From CAWUEX02 sp038148375 (GTDB taxonomy: Bacteria > Pseudomonadota > Alphaproteobacteria > Rhodospirillales > Rhodospirillaceae), in contig JAYQVH010000002.1 of assembly GCA_038148375.1 (NCBI GenBank), positions 275,400-339,399 on the forward strand: a DNA stretch of 64,000 nt. Direction: 5' to 3'. The position numbers and the translations under genes are program-made. Of this stretch, positions 25,291-34,416 are shown one piece after another. The notes beneath the pieces were generated by a model. It was given only the letters and a program-made list of their open reading frames with translations. It searched no databases and was not told the DNA's origin. Position 1 is the stretch's first letter. The number at the start of each line of letters is the position of its first letter.

Positions 25291-26754
25291 TTACTTGACG
25301 CTTTCTGGCGCCTGCTGATCTTCCGGAATCAAGGTCTGGAACGGTGCGGTGCCGCGGTATTTTTTCCAGTCGTCTTTCACCTGCTGCATCAGCTCCGGGT
25401 CGGTGTAGAGGTCGATGGCCGTCGCGGCCATGGTCTTGGCGGCGGTGACCAGCGCCTTGGTGCCGATGGTCGTGCCGGTCGCGGCCACCACCGGCCAGGA
25501 GTGCGTCGGCAATCCGTAACCGTAAGACGCGACGCGCAATCCCCCGACGGGCACAAACCAGGAAATGTCGCCGACATCGGTCGACGCCCGGGCCGGCGTG
25601 GCTTCGTCGGGCAGCGGCTCGATCACGGTAGACAGCGCCGGCGTTTCGTCGGTCATGGTCCGGCCGAACGGATCCTGAAATTCCATCTGCGTTGTGCGCG
25701 CGAACGCCACTTCCGTCTCGTCCCACATCGGCACGCCGACGGCTTCGAGATTCTTGTGGGTCTGCTCCGCCAGCACGCGCACCGGAATCATCTCGTGCAG
25801 TTCGGATTGAATTTCCACGGGTTCCAGCGTGGTGCGGCTCATCAGCGCCGCGCCCTCGGCGATCTGTTTGATCCATTCGAAGTAGTTGACCACGTCGGTG
25901 AACTTGTCGGCGCGGATGTAGTACCAAACCTCTGCGTCCGGCGGCACCACGTTGGGCTGACCGCCGCCCTTGGTGATGACGTAATGAATGCGCGCATCCG
26001 GCTTGATGTGCTCGCGCATGTAATTCACACCGACATTCATCAGTTCCACCCCGTCAAGCGCCGAGCGCCCGGACCACGGCATGGCCGAGGCGTGCGCCGC
26101 CGATCCGGTAAAACGGAATTTCACGTTGGCAATGGCTTTGGTATTGCCGAAGGACGCCGACGTCTTGTCGCCGGGATGCCAGTTCAGGATGACGTCGTCG
26201 TTCTTAAAGTAGCCGTCGCGCAGCATGTAGACTTTACCAATGCCCGTTTCTTCCGCCGGCGTGCCGTACAGGATGACGGTGCCGTCGAGGTCACCGGCCG
26301 CGATCAGTTCCTTGATTGCCAGCGCCGCGCCGACCGATCCGACCCCGAAAATCGAGTGGCCGCAGGCATGGCCTGCCGCCGGGTTCGGTCCCAGCTGCGG
26401 CGACGGTTCCGCCGCCTGGCTGACACCGGGCAGGGCGTCGAACTCCGCCAGAATGCCGATGCGCGGTCCGCCCTTGCCGTAGCTGGCGACGAAGGCGGTC
26501 GGCATATTGGCGACGCCTGCTTCCACCTCGAAGCCGGCTTCCGCCAGCAGCGCCTGCAATTCCTGCGACGATCTGGTTTCTTCCAGGCTGGTTTCCGCGA
26601 AGGACCAGATATTCTGGTTGGCGGTTTCCAGGCGCGCGGTCTGGCCGTCGAGCCAGGACCAGGCGTCGCGCTTCATCTGTGCGACATCGGCGGCGGATGC
26701 CGGGCCAATCGCGGCGCACATAACGGCGGCTAGGATTGCAATCAGGCGAGTCAT
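25291..26754 (-). CDS. exported M20-family amidohydrolase (AbgB-like)
   Basis: 487 residues with a signal peptide (1-21, ending ASA), which is unusual since AbgB proteins act in the cytoplasm. Metal-binding blocks of the M20 family are visible: GILAEFDALPG (Asp), GHACGHS (two His), TPAEETG (Glu pair) and a C-terminal His (THSWPVV). AbgB-like enzymes cleave p-aminobenzoyl-glutamate or other acyl-amino acids. GGGAGAG precedes ATG 26754. The substrate is unknown. The CNNM gene lies upstream with an 80-base gap. Confidence 0.85.
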   Translation of the reverse strand: MTRLIAILAAVMCAAIGPASAADVAQMKRDAWSWLDGQTARLETANQNIWSFAETSLEETRSSQELQALLAEAGFEVEAGVANMPTAFVASYGKGGPRIGILAEFDALPGVSQAAEPSPQLGPNPAAGHACGHSIFGVGSVGAALAIKELIAAGDLDGTVILYGTPAEETGIGKVYMLRDGYFKNDDVILNWHPGDKTSASFGNTKAIANVKFRFTGSAAHASAMPWSGRSALDGVELMNVGVNYMREHIKPDARIHYVITKGGGQPNVVPPDAEVWYYIRADKFTDVVNYFEWIKQIAEGAALMSRTTLEPVEIQSELHEMIPVRVLAEQTHKNLEAVGVPMWDETEVAFARTTQMEFQDPFGRTMTDETPALSTVIEPLPDEATPARASTDVGDISWFVPVGGLRVASYGYGLPTHSWPVVAATGTTIGTKALVTAAKTMAATAIDLYTDPELMQQVKDDWKKYRGTAPFQTLIPEDQQAPESVK

Positions 26755-26834
26755 CGGGTGTCCCTCTCCAGAGTATGGTCGTCACGTGAGTCTGCGCGAA
26801 CTCCGCCGGGAGTCAAACCGAATACACCGGGCCG

Positions 26835-27914
26835 CTAAGGCCGGGGGGACGTATCCGCGGCCAATAGGGTCTCAGGGTCAATCCCCAAGGCCGCCGCCCG
26901 CTCCCGCCAGTGCTTGCGGGCCAGGGCGCGCATATCCTCCACCCGGTCGTGCTCATCGACGATCTCGAGTCCAAGCACGGTCTCGACAACGTCCTCGAGC
27001 GTGACCAGGCCTTCGACCTCGCCGTACTCGTCGGCGACCAGAGCGACGTGGTGGCGATTCTCGATCAGCGTCTCAAATAACACCGAGAGCGATACCGTGT
27101 CCGGCACCGCGAGCAGCGGCCGTTTGATCTCGGCGAGCGCCATATCCTTCTGACCCTTTGCGAACCGCGTCAGCACTTCGTTTTTGATCACGAACCCGGT
27201 GACGTCGTCCGGGCCGTCGCCATACACGGGCACGCGGGAAAACGGTTGTTGCGCATGGTCTTCGACGAAGGCGCCCACCGTTGTCGTTTCCGCCACCGTG
27301 AACACCACCTGCCGCGGCGTCATGATGTCTTTAACCTGAAGCTGGTCGAACTTCATGATGTTGCGGAAGATATGGGTTTCGCGTTCCTGCAACTGACCCT
27401 GTTTCGCGCCGATGTCGACCATGGCCGCGAATTCCTCGCGGGTGAAGGCAATTCCGGCCTTACCCTTGGTGATGGCGCGGGTGATTTTCTCCGACATCCA
27501 CACGAACGGTTTCATGACGGTGATAAGGATCAAGAGCGCGCGCCCCACCGCCGGCGCCAAGGCGCGCCAATGGGCGGCGCCGAGGGTTTTGGGAATAATT
27601 TCCGACAGCACCAGGATCGCCAGTGTGAGCACGGCGGAGAACACGCCAACCAGGGCGTCGCCGAACACAACGGCGGCCTGACCGCCGGCACCGGCCGCGC
27701 CAACCGTGTGCGCAATGGTGTTGAGGCTCAGAATGGCCGACAGCGGGCGGTCAAGATTTTCCAGCAGGCCGCTCAACAGTTTTGCCGACGCCGGTTTTTC
27801 CACAGCCAGCGCGTGGACATAGGAACGCCGGATGCTCAGCAGCACGGCTTCGCTGATCGAGCACAGAAACGAGACGATCAGCGCGAGGCAGACATATGCG
27901 ATCAACCAGCTCAT
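26835..27914 (-). CDS. CNNM/CorC-family membrane protein with CBS pair
   Basis: 359 residues. The N-terminal DUF21/CNNM membrane domain (about 1-180) has three or four helices (YVCLALIVSFLCSISEAVLL first). Two CBS domains follow (about 200-325: IMTPRQVVFTVAETTTVGAF and VALVADEYGEVEGLVTLEDVVE). The short tail after the CBS pair lacks the CorC_HlyC transporter-associated domain, so the protein is shorter than the usual 420-440 residues. The family is linked to Mg2+ or other divalent-ion export. ATG 27914 is 24 bases from the M29-like gene's stop. Confidence 0.88.
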   Translation of the reverse strand: MSWLIAYVCLALIVSFLCSISEAVLLSIRRSYVHALAVEKPASAKLLSGLLENLDRPLSAILSLNTIAHTVGAAGAGGQAAVVFGDALVGVFSAVLTLAILVLSEIIPKTLGAAHWRALAPAVGRALLILITVMKPFVWMSEKITRAITKGKAGIAFTREEFAAMVDIGAKQGQLQERETHIFRNIMKFDQLQVKDIMTPRQVVFTVAETTTVGAFVEDHAQQPFSRVPVYGDGPDDVTGFVIKNEVLTRFAKGQKDMALAEIKRPLLAVPDTVSLSVLFETLIENRHHVALVADEYGEVEGLVTLEDVVETVLGLEIVDEHDRVEDMRALARKHWRERAAALGIDPETLLAADTSPRP

Positions 27915-27938
27915 GGGGCTTATGTAAGGCGGCCGCCG

Positions 27939-29153
27939 TCAACGCACAAATCGGCCGTCCTCCAGCCAGATTTCGCCGTCGATGGTCACCGTGCAGTCGG
28001 TCAGCAGATCGCGCCAGCGGAAATAACGCCCCGTGACGTTACCGCCGAGTTCGCTGTTGTTGCCGACGCCGAGGCGGACCACGCCGGCGCCGTAGCCGAA
28101 GTAGCCGATCCAGGACTGGGTCACTTCCATGCTCAGCCAAGGGTTAAAGCCCAGCGCGAACTCGCGGAACCATTTGGCACCGTCAGGGATGGTCTCTACC
28201 TCGGCTTGCAGGTGCTCCAGGCCGGATGCCGCGTCGACGCCTGTCAGGCGCCCGTTCTCGTATATAAGTGTCGCATCGCGCACGCTGTGCCCGTTCCACG
28301 CCGAGTCCGGATAGACGACACGGCCCTGCACCGTCTCCTCGATCGGCGCGACGCGCACCGCGCCCGCCGGAATTTCGACTTCCCGGTCAAGGAACGGTTT
28401 GCCCTGGCGCATGCGTGCGGCGGAGGCGTCGCCGTTCTGTTCGATGATGTCGCGGTTGCCGACCCGAAAGCGCAGGTCTGTCCCCGCAGGCGAGGTGATG
28501 CGGACTTCGCTGTCGCGCATCGCCGCGGCAAAGGCGGCCTGATGGCGCGCCAGCGCATCCAGGTCCGTTTTCAGTATGGCGTCCTGATAGACGCGGTCGA
28601 CGACCTGCATGGGCGGCGGTGGAAACCCCGGCAACACGTTGATGCCGGTCAGGCCCTGGCTGTTGCCTGACGGGCTGTAGGGGTCGGTCCAATGAAAATG
28701 AATGGTGCGCCGCGGTCCGGCTTTTTCCTGCAGCAGGATCTGCAGCGCCTTATACGCGGGCAGGGCCGGGTTGGCGCCGGGCATCATCACCGCCGCGTCG
28801 ATGTCTTCGAGCAGTTCCACATAGGCATCGCGCGCGTTCGCGAAGCCGGCGCGGATGACATCGCTGTCCCAGGCGTCAGGATAGGGCGGGTCGAGGACGT
28901 CGATCACACCCATGTCGATGCCTCCGGCTTTCATCACCGCGTAACGGAAATGAGGCACGAACTCTTCGAACATGCCGGGCTGGGCGACCGAAATCACCTT
29001 CTCGCCCGGCTCAAGAGCGAGCTGCTCGACGATGCGCTCGGCCACGGCCTGGTAGTCGATGGTGTGCTGCGGAAGCTCGGACTGGGCCAAGGCCTGCCCG
29101 CTCCATGCCATCAGCCAAAGTGCGGCCCACACGTATATAGAGCGTGAAATCAT
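27939..29153 (-). CDS. exported M29-like aminopeptidase family protein
   Basis: 404 residues from ATG 29153, with GGGAGGA upstream; an upstream in-frame start at 29177 is less likely. The signal peptide ends near residue 24 (ALA). The sequence resembles the leucyl aminopeptidase T / thermophilic M29 group: GEKVISVAQPGMFEEF early, then GTDLRFRVG, IPAGAVRVAPIEETVQG, and LGVGNNSELGG with DCTVTIDGEIWL at the end. M29 enzymes need two metal ions bound by Glu, His and Asp in the C-terminal half, some of which are in place. Export of such an enzyme is odd. The role is unknown. Confidence 0.65.
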   Translation of the reverse strand: MISRSIYVWAALWLMAWSGQALAQSELPQHTIDYQAVAERIVEQLALEPGEKVISVAQPGMFEEFVPHFRYAVMKAGGIDMGVIDVLDPPYPDAWDSDVIRAGFANARDAYVELLEDIDAAVMMPGANPALPAYKALQILLQEKAGPRRTIHFHWTDPYSPSGNSQGLTGINVLPGFPPPPMQVVDRVYQDAILKTDLDALARHQAAFAAAMRDSEVRITSPAGTDLRFRVGNRDIIEQNGDASAARMRQGKPFLDREVEIPAGAVRVAPIEETVQGRVVYPDSAWNGHSVRDATLIYENGRLTGVDAASGLEHLQAEVETIPDGAKWFREFALGFNPWLSMEVTQSWIGYFGYGAGVVRLGVGNNSELGGNVTGRYFRWRDLLTDCTVTIDGEIWLEDGRFVR

Positions 29154-29208
29154 GATCGGTGTCCTCCCTCGGGGCACATCTTAGAGGGCGTGTACTGCTC
29201 TGCCACGT

Positions 29209-30300
29209 CTATTCCACACCGACCTCGTGGTCGAGGCCGAGCAGCCAATTGCGCAGCCAGGTCTTTTCGCGGCTGACAATCCAAGGGACCACGCCGCTGA
29301 ACTTGCGCACGAGCGTCGCCGCCAGGCTCTTGCCGCGCGGCACCTGACCCATTTTTTCGATCATGTGCACGACGCTTTCGATCGCCGGGCGGCGCAGGCG
29401 TTCGTAGTCGTTTAAGCGGTTCTCCGCGGCCAGGGCGGCGAACACATAGGCGTCTTCGATACCCAGGTTCATGCCGCGCCCGCCGATCGGCGCGTGAATA
29501 TGCGCGGCATCGCCGGCCAGACAGACATTGTCCGCGCACAGCGGCTTGGCGATGCGGTGGCTGAATTCGAATTCGGACTCCCACACGATCTCCCCAGCGG
29601 TGGTGCCGACAGGCAGGCGATCAAGCACGCCGCCAGGTTGGCCAATGACGCGCCATATGTCGGCTTTGATGCGCAACATGAACAATGCGCCCTCGTCGAG
29701 CAGGAACGCATGGGCGCTGGCGTCGTCTAAAGGCGTTTTGAGATGCACATCGTATAGATGCCACGATTCCGGCCAGCTGCTACCGGGGAAGTCCCGCTTC
29801 AGCGTCTTGCGCACGGTGCTGTGCGCGCCGTCAGCACCTAACAGGTAGGGTGGTGAGAGTGTTTCACCGGTGGATAATGTCGCCGTGATGCGTCCTCCGC
29901 TCGTTGAAACATCGGTGAGCGAAACACCACGCTCGACGGTCAGGCCGCGTTGGGTCACCGCATCGGCGAGCAGCCGCTCTGACTCCGATTGCGCCAGGAT
30001 CAGCATGAACGGAAAGCGATCCGGTTCACCGCCGAAGGGAATGGTCGCGAGCTTGCGGTTCGGCCGCCACAGGTGAAACGCCTTTGCCGCGCGCCCGGCG
30101 GCAAGCATTTTGTCGGTGACGCCCGCCGGCTCCAGCAGGTCCAGCGTACGAGCGTTCACCGCCAGCGCTTTGGAATGAACCGAGGGCGCGTCGTCGGCGT
30201 CGATGATGCGCGCCGGGATGCCGCGTTCGCGCAGAAACAGCGCGGCGGCGAGGCCGGTCGGGCCGGCGCCGACGATCAAAGGTGTGTCGCTGTCAGCCAT
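29209..30300 (-). CDS. FAD-dependent aromatic-ring monooxygenase (UbiH/PHBH family)
   Basis: 363 residues from ATG 30300; a TTG 24 codons upstream is in frame but adds an unlike tail. The FAD-binding motif GAGPTGLAAA is at 11-20, DGAHSTVRKTL is the DG motif near 152, and GDAAHIHAPIGGRGMNLGIEDA near 275 contacts FAD ribityl. Enzymes of this family add hydroxyl to aromatic or polyketide compounds using NAD(P)H and O2. The C-terminal 85 residues lack a thioredoxin-like domain. It lies between the M29-like gene and the aldehyde dehydrogenase, all leftward. Confidence 0.88.
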   Translation of the reverse strand: MADSDTPLIVGAGPTGLAAALFLRERGIPARIIDADDAPSVHSKALAVNARTLDLLEPAGVTDKMLAAGRAAKAFHLWRPNRKLATIPFGGEPDRFPFMLILAQSESERLLADAVTQRGLTVERGVSLTDVSTSGGRITATLSTGETLSPPYLLGADGAHSTVRKTLKRDFPGSSWPESWHLYDVHLKTPLDDASAHAFLLDEGALFMLRIKADIWRVIGQPGGVLDRLPVGTTAGEIVWESEFEFSHRIAKPLCADNVCLAGDAAHIHAPIGGRGMNLGIEDAYVFAALAAENRLNDYERLRRPAIESVVHMIEKMGQVPRGKSLAATLVRKFSGVVPWIVSREKTWLRNWLLGLDHEVGVE

Positions 30301-30465
30301 GAATGCAGTCTCGCGCACGACGTCTTCGGCCACAATGGCATTGCCGGACGCTTGAGCCGCATGGGGGCACAATGTGACCGTATTGGTCTATCTACCGCCT
30401 GACATAGCTGAGCATTTCGCCACGCCCGCGGCGTGTCGCCCTGGGCTATCTGGTCAGTGAACGCC

Positions 30466-31944
30466 TTACAGCGCCGACGGCTTACCTTTCAGCAGCACGG
30501 TCTTGGCTTCCAGGTACGCCTTCAGCCCTTCGGTGCCGCCTTCGCGCCCGAGGCCCGATTGCTTGAAGCCGCCGAACGCGACCGCGAAGCTTGCCGACGG
30601 TGCGCTCTGCCCGACCGTGCCGGTGCGCAGCCGCCGTGCGATGCGATAGGCCGCGTCGGCGTCGTTTGTGTAGACCGCTCCGGCTAGACCGTAGATCGAG
30701 TCATTGGCGATGTTGATCGCGTCTTCCTCATCGTCACAGGGGATCACACACAGCACCGGCCCGAAGATTTCGTCCTGGGCAACGCTCATCTTGTTGTCCA
30801 CATTCGCCAGCACGGTCGGCTCGAAGTAGAAACCGGTTTTCAAATCCGCCGGGCGTTTGCCGCCGCACGCCAAGGTCGCACCTTCTTTGACGCCCTGGGC
30901 GATGCAGGCTTCGACCTTGTCCAACTGCTGCTTCATCGTGAGCGGCCCGAGCTTGGTGTTCTCATCGTACGGATCGCCAATGGTCACCGCTTCCATGGCT
31001 TTCGCCAGATGTTTCACCAGTTCGTCGTGACGGCTGCGCGAGACGATCACCCGGGTCAGCGCCGCGCAGTTCTGTCCGCTCAACACGCAGATACCGCCGG
31101 CCAAGCTTTGCGCCGCGGCTTCCAGGTCGTAGTCGTCGAGCACGATGGCGGCGGACTTGCCGCCCAGTTCCAGCGTCACCCGGCCGATGCGCTCGCCGCA
31201 CACGGAGGCAATGCGCTGGCCCACGGCCAGGCTACCGGTGAAGCTGACCTTATCGACACCCGGATGACACACCAGATGGTCCGAGGCATCGCGGTCCGCG
31301 GTGATCAGGTTGACCACGCCGGGCGGGAAGCCGGCCTGATCGGCGCATTCGGCAATGATGTAGGCATCGATGGGTGTTTGCGGTGCCGGTTTCATGATCA
31401 CCGGGCAGCCGGCCACCAGCGCCGGGGCGATCTTGGTCAGCATGGTGGCGAGCGGCGCATTCCACGGTGCGATAGCGGCGACCACGCCGACCGGTTCGCG
31501 CACCAGCAGGGCCGCCCCGGCATTCGCCGGATGCTCTTCGATGAACGGGAACGTGTCTGCTTGGCCGACAGCGCGATCGACGTTGCTGATCGCATATTCG
31601 GGCGACATCTTAGCCATCCGCAGAATGACGCCGGTTTCCTCCGTCCAGGCGATGACGAAATCATCGGCGCGGGCGCGCAGCGCTTCGGCAAACTTGGCCA
31701 GCGTCTTGGCGCGCTCCTGCGGCGTCATGCGCGGCCACGGTCCGGTGTCGAAGGCGTCACGCGCGGCGGCCACGGCTTTGTCGACGTCGGCCTCCACTGC
31801 TTCGGCCACCTGGAACACGACCTGTTCCGAGTAGGGCGACACCACGTCGATCAGTTTATCGGTGGCGGGCGCGATCCATTGTCCGCCGATATACAGCTGA
31901 CGGAAATGGGTGGAGTCGATGGCGGCAGCACGGGACTCGGACAT
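30466..31944 (-). CDS. aldehyde dehydrogenase
   Basis: 492 residues, the usual length. NAD(P)-linked aldehyde dehydrogenase motifs are all present: APWNAPL, the Glu motif LELGGKSA, the catalytic Cys in GQNCAAL, and the C-terminal PSASFAVAFGGFKQSGLGREGG region. It oxidises an aldehyde to an acid in the cytoplasm. AGGA precedes ATG 31944. It is divergent from the CueR-like gene across 179 bases that hold a CueR-type operator. The precise aldehyde cannot be told. Confidence 0.94.
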   Translation of the reverse strand: MSESRAAAIDSTHFRQLYIGGQWIAPATDKLIDVVSPYSEQVVFQVAEAVEADVDKAVAAARDAFDTGPWPRMTPQERAKTLAKFAEALRARADDFVIAWTEETGVILRMAKMSPEYAISNVDRAVGQADTFPFIEEHPANAGAALLVREPVGVVAAIAPWNAPLATMLTKIAPALVAGCPVIMKPAPQTPIDAYIIAECADQAGFPPGVVNLITADRDASDHLVCHPGVDKVSFTGSLAVGQRIASVCGERIGRVTLELGGKSAAIVLDDYDLEAAAQSLAGGICVLSGQNCAALTRVIVSRSRHDELVKHLAKAMEAVTIGDPYDENTKLGPLTMKQQLDKVEACIAQGVKEGATLACGGKRPADLKTGFYFEPTVLANVDNKMSVAQDEIFGPVLCVIPCDDEEDAINIANDSIYGLAGAVYTNDADAAYRIARRLRTGTVGQSAPSASFAVAFGGFKQSGLGREGGTEGLKAYLEAKTVLLKGKPSAL

Positions 31945-32077
31945 GGCGGGATTTCCTGACGATCAAGGCTTGAGAAACGGATGGTTTGTTTTCCCCGCTC
32001 CCGCCCGTTCAGGCCAATAAAAACTGCGGCCCGGCCCATAAGGCAGCCGCATACGGGGCGCTCAGCAGAGGACCCCT

Positions 32078-32105
32078 TGCCCTTCCAGTCACTGGAAGCT
32101 TAAAT
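32078..32105 (+). promoter_or_regulatory. CueR/MerR-type operator within a promoter
   Basis: CTTCCAGT-C-ACTGGAAG (32082-32098) is a perfect 17-base palindrome like known CueR boxes (CCTTCCAG...CTGGAAGG). It is set between a -35-like TTGCCC (32077-32082) and a -10-like TAAATG or TTAAAT (32100-32106), the long-spacer layout of MerR-regulated promoters. It lies just before the cueR-like start, so it suggests self-control. Confidence 0.65.
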
Positions 32106-32123
32106 GGGGTCAGGAGGCACGCC

Positions 32124-32525
32124 ATGAACATCGGTGAAGCGGCCCGGCGCTCCGGGCTTTCGGCCAAAACCATCCGCTATTACGAGGAAACCGGGCTCAT
32201 CGCCCCAGCGGCGCGGGCCGAAAACGGCTACCGCGATTACTCGGACCGTGACGTCCACAAGCTGCGGTTCGTGCGCCATGCCCGCGGCCTCGGCTTTTCC
32301 GTCGAAGAGTGTTCGCAGCTCTTATCGCTCTATCAGGATAAGGAGCGCCATTCGTCGGACGTCAAAGCCATCGCAGAACAGCATCTCGCCGACGTCGAAG
32401 ACAAAATCCGCGAGCTACAGGAACTGCGCAACACGCTCAGCCATCTGGTCACCTGCTGTCACGGCGACAACCGGCCCGACTGCCCGATCCTCGAAGGCAT
32501 CGCGGAAGGGCCCGAAGATCAATAG
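32124..32525 (+). CDS. cueR: CueR-like MerR-family copper regulator
   Basis: 133 residues from ATG 32124, with AGGAGG-like CAGGAGG upstream. The N-terminal HTH (MNIGEAARRSGLSAKTIRYYEETGLI) is typical. The C-terminal metal loop has C112-C113-H-G-D-N-R-P-D-C120, matching the CueR C112/C120 pair for Cu(I), and PDCPIL after it. This is the cue for copper rather than zinc or mercury. A matching operator lies at its own promoter. The copper block at 9.3-15 kb shows no clear CueR box by eye, so the targets may be elsewhere. Confidence 0.9.
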   Translation: MNIGEAARRSGLSAKTIRYYEETGLIAPAARAENGYRDYSDRDVHKLRFVRHARGLGFSVEECSQLLSLYQDKERHSSDVKAIAEQHLADVEDKIRELQELRNTLSHLVTCCHGDNRPDCPILEGIAEGPEDQ

Positions 32526-32537
32526 TTAGGAAAACGC

Positions 32538-33359
32538 CTAAGCGTCTTTCGCCAGGCCGTGCAGGTATTCGCTGACGATCCGCGTCCACTCCTCCGGCTT
32601 TTCATCGGTGATGTCGACGCCGCCGCCTTCGATCTCGGCGTAGGTAAAGTGCGGGCAAAGTTCCATCGTCTTTTTCGCCAGCGGGTAGAGCATGTCGCCG
32701 GTGTTGTAGAGCGCCAGCGCCGGCTGAGTCATTTTCTGCATGGCCGCGCCGCCGTCATAGGTGAACGCCGCGCCGTGGCCGTACCAGAACGGGCCGCGCC
32801 CGATCAGCGGCTGGATGATGTAGCCGGTGCACAGGTTCAGCCCGTCGGGATGGTCCTTGACCCACTTCAGGCGTTTGACGAACGCATCCGACAGGTGTGA
32901 GCCATCTTCCTTCGGCGCGTAGTTTTTCTCTTCCTCAAGCACGGTGTCGATAAACGTCTGCTGTTCCTCTTTGCTCATCGGTCCGGGGCTCGACATCACC
33001 ACCGCGCGCACCCGCTCCGGATAGGCGATCGCCGCCTCGGTGACGATCTTGCTGCCGGTGTGATGGCCACCCAGGAACGCGCTCTCCAGTCCCAGGTAAT
33101 CCAGTATGGCCGGGATCGAGGTGGCATAGTCGTGAATGGTCGGCGGCGTCGGCGGCGGATCGGACATGCCGAAGCCCGGCGTATCGATGCCGATGGCGCG
33201 GATGCCCGCCTTGGCCAGCGGCTCATAGACGCGGTCGAACTGCCGGCTGGTCAGTGGCGATTGCGAACACAGGATCAGCGGCAGGCCGTCCGCGTTGGCG
33301 GTGTCCTGGTAGTGAATCTGGCCGAACGGCCCGTCGGCATAGCCGCGCTTCGGTGTCAT
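32538..33359 (-). CDS. alpha/beta-hydrolase-fold protein with GHHTG elbow
   Basis: 273 residues, no signal peptide. SQSPLTS at 32-38 is the oxyanion region, DTPGFGMSD at 59-67 follows, and the elbow is G98-H99-H100-T101-G102, where the usual nucleophile Ser is His100. This is the same motif set as domain 1 of the tandem hydrolase at 4216. An Asp and His pair near the C-terminus (NTGDMLYP) is partly kept. It may be a non-hydrolytic or altered-chemistry member of the fold. The cueR-like gene converges on it. Confidence 0.8.
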   Translation of the reverse strand: MTPKRGYADGPFGQIHYQDTANADGLPLILCSQSPLTSRQFDRVYEPLAKAGIRAIGIDTPGFGMSDPPPTPPTIHDYATSIPAILDYLGLESAFLGGHHTGSKIVTEAAIAYPERVRAVVMSSPGPMSKEEQQTFIDTVLEEEKNYAPKEDGSHLSDAFVKRLKWVKDHPDGLNLCTGYIIQPLIGRGPFWYGHGAAFTYDGGAAMQKMTQPALALYNTGDMLYPLAKKTMELCPHFTYAEIEGGGVDITDEKPEEWTRIVSEYLHGLAKDA

Positions 33360-33486
33360 GACGCCCCCGGTGAAAGTTTCTGCGACCCAGCCTATCCCTC
33401 GCCTCCATGCGCGGCAACGTGGTCAGCAGCGATGGGGTTTGCTATGCAATTGCGGGACTGACGTTGAACTCGACAGGACCCGCACC

Positions 33487-34407
33487 ATGAAATTCGCAGC
33501 CGCCTTTTTCGCTCTGTTGTTCGCTGCCGCCGCACAGGCCCAGGACTGGGACTACAGCACCGTCACCGCCGCGGACGGCGTGCCGCTGGTGGTGGCGGAG
33601 ACGGGCAACCCGGACGGCCCGGCGGTGCTGTTCATTCACGGCTATTCGCAAAGCCTGTCGTCGTGGAAGGCGCAGCTCAACGATCCGCTGTTGCAGGCGG
33701 CCTACCGGCTCGTGGCGGTGGACCTGCGCGGTCACAGCGCGTCGGGCAAGCCGTGGGCGGTGGATGCCTATGAGCCGCAGGACTGGGGCGACGATATCGC
33801 CACGGTCATCGCGGAGAAAAATCTTAATAAGCCGGTGCTGATCGGCTGGTCCTTCGGCGGTACGGTGATGATGTCCTACGTGCGCCATCACGGCACGGAC
33901 GATATCTCCGGTTTGATCTTCGCCGGCGGGGCAATGTCGTTCGAACCGCGCGCCGATGCGCCCGCCTTCGACGATATGGACGACCTGCCGCCCGAGGTCG
34001 CCGAGCTGCGCCGCGGCATGATGCAGATGGCCTCGCCGGACATCGCGCTCAATCTCGCCGGCACCAAGCTGTTCGTCGGTCAGCTCGCCGCCGTGCCGCT
34101 GCCGGACGACACCATGGACGAAGCGCTGGCCTACAACATGATGCTGCCGGCCTACGTGCGCGATGCGATGGGTAAAAACCAGACCGACTTCACCGACCTC
34201 GCGGGCAACGTCAAAAGTCCGGCGCTGCTGATTCACGGCGCCGCCGATGCGCTGGTGCCCGTGTCCTTGGCGGAGACCAACGTCGGCTATCTGCCGAACT
34301 CCGAATTGATCGTTTACGACGGCATCGGCCATGCGCCGTTCCTGGAAGACCCGGCCCGGTTCAACGCCGATGTCATGGCCTTCGCCGAGCGGGTTTTTGC
34401 CCGCTGA
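33487..34407 (+). CDS. secreted alpha/beta hydrolase
   Basis: 306 residues from ATG 33487 with a signal peptide (1-18, ending AQA); a start at 33358 would remove it. The elbow GWSFGG gives nucleophile S122, LFIHGYSQS at 48-56 is the oxyanion region, HGAADALVP holds the acid Asp and GIGHAPFLED the His, so the triad is complete. It resembles haloperoxidase/esterase-type hydrolases. Periplasmic location is inferred from the signal. Divergent from the GHHTG hydrolase, with 127 bases between. Confidence 0.86.
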   Translation: MKFAAAFFALLFAAAAQAQDWDYSTVTAADGVPLVVAETGNPDGPAVLFIHGYSQSLSSWKAQLNDPLLQAAYRLVAVDLRGHSASGKPWAVDAYEPQDWGDDIATVIAEKNLNKPVLIGWSFGGTVMMSYVRHHGTDDISGLIFAGGAMSFEPRADAPAFDDMDDLPPEVAELRRGMMQMASPDIALNLAGTKLFVGQLAAVPLPDDTMDEALAYNMMLPAYVRDAMGKNQTDFTDLAGNVKSPALLIHGAADALVPVSLAETNVGYLPNSELIVYDGIGHAPFLEDPARFNADVMAFAERVFAR

Positions 34408-34416
34408 GTGACCAGA

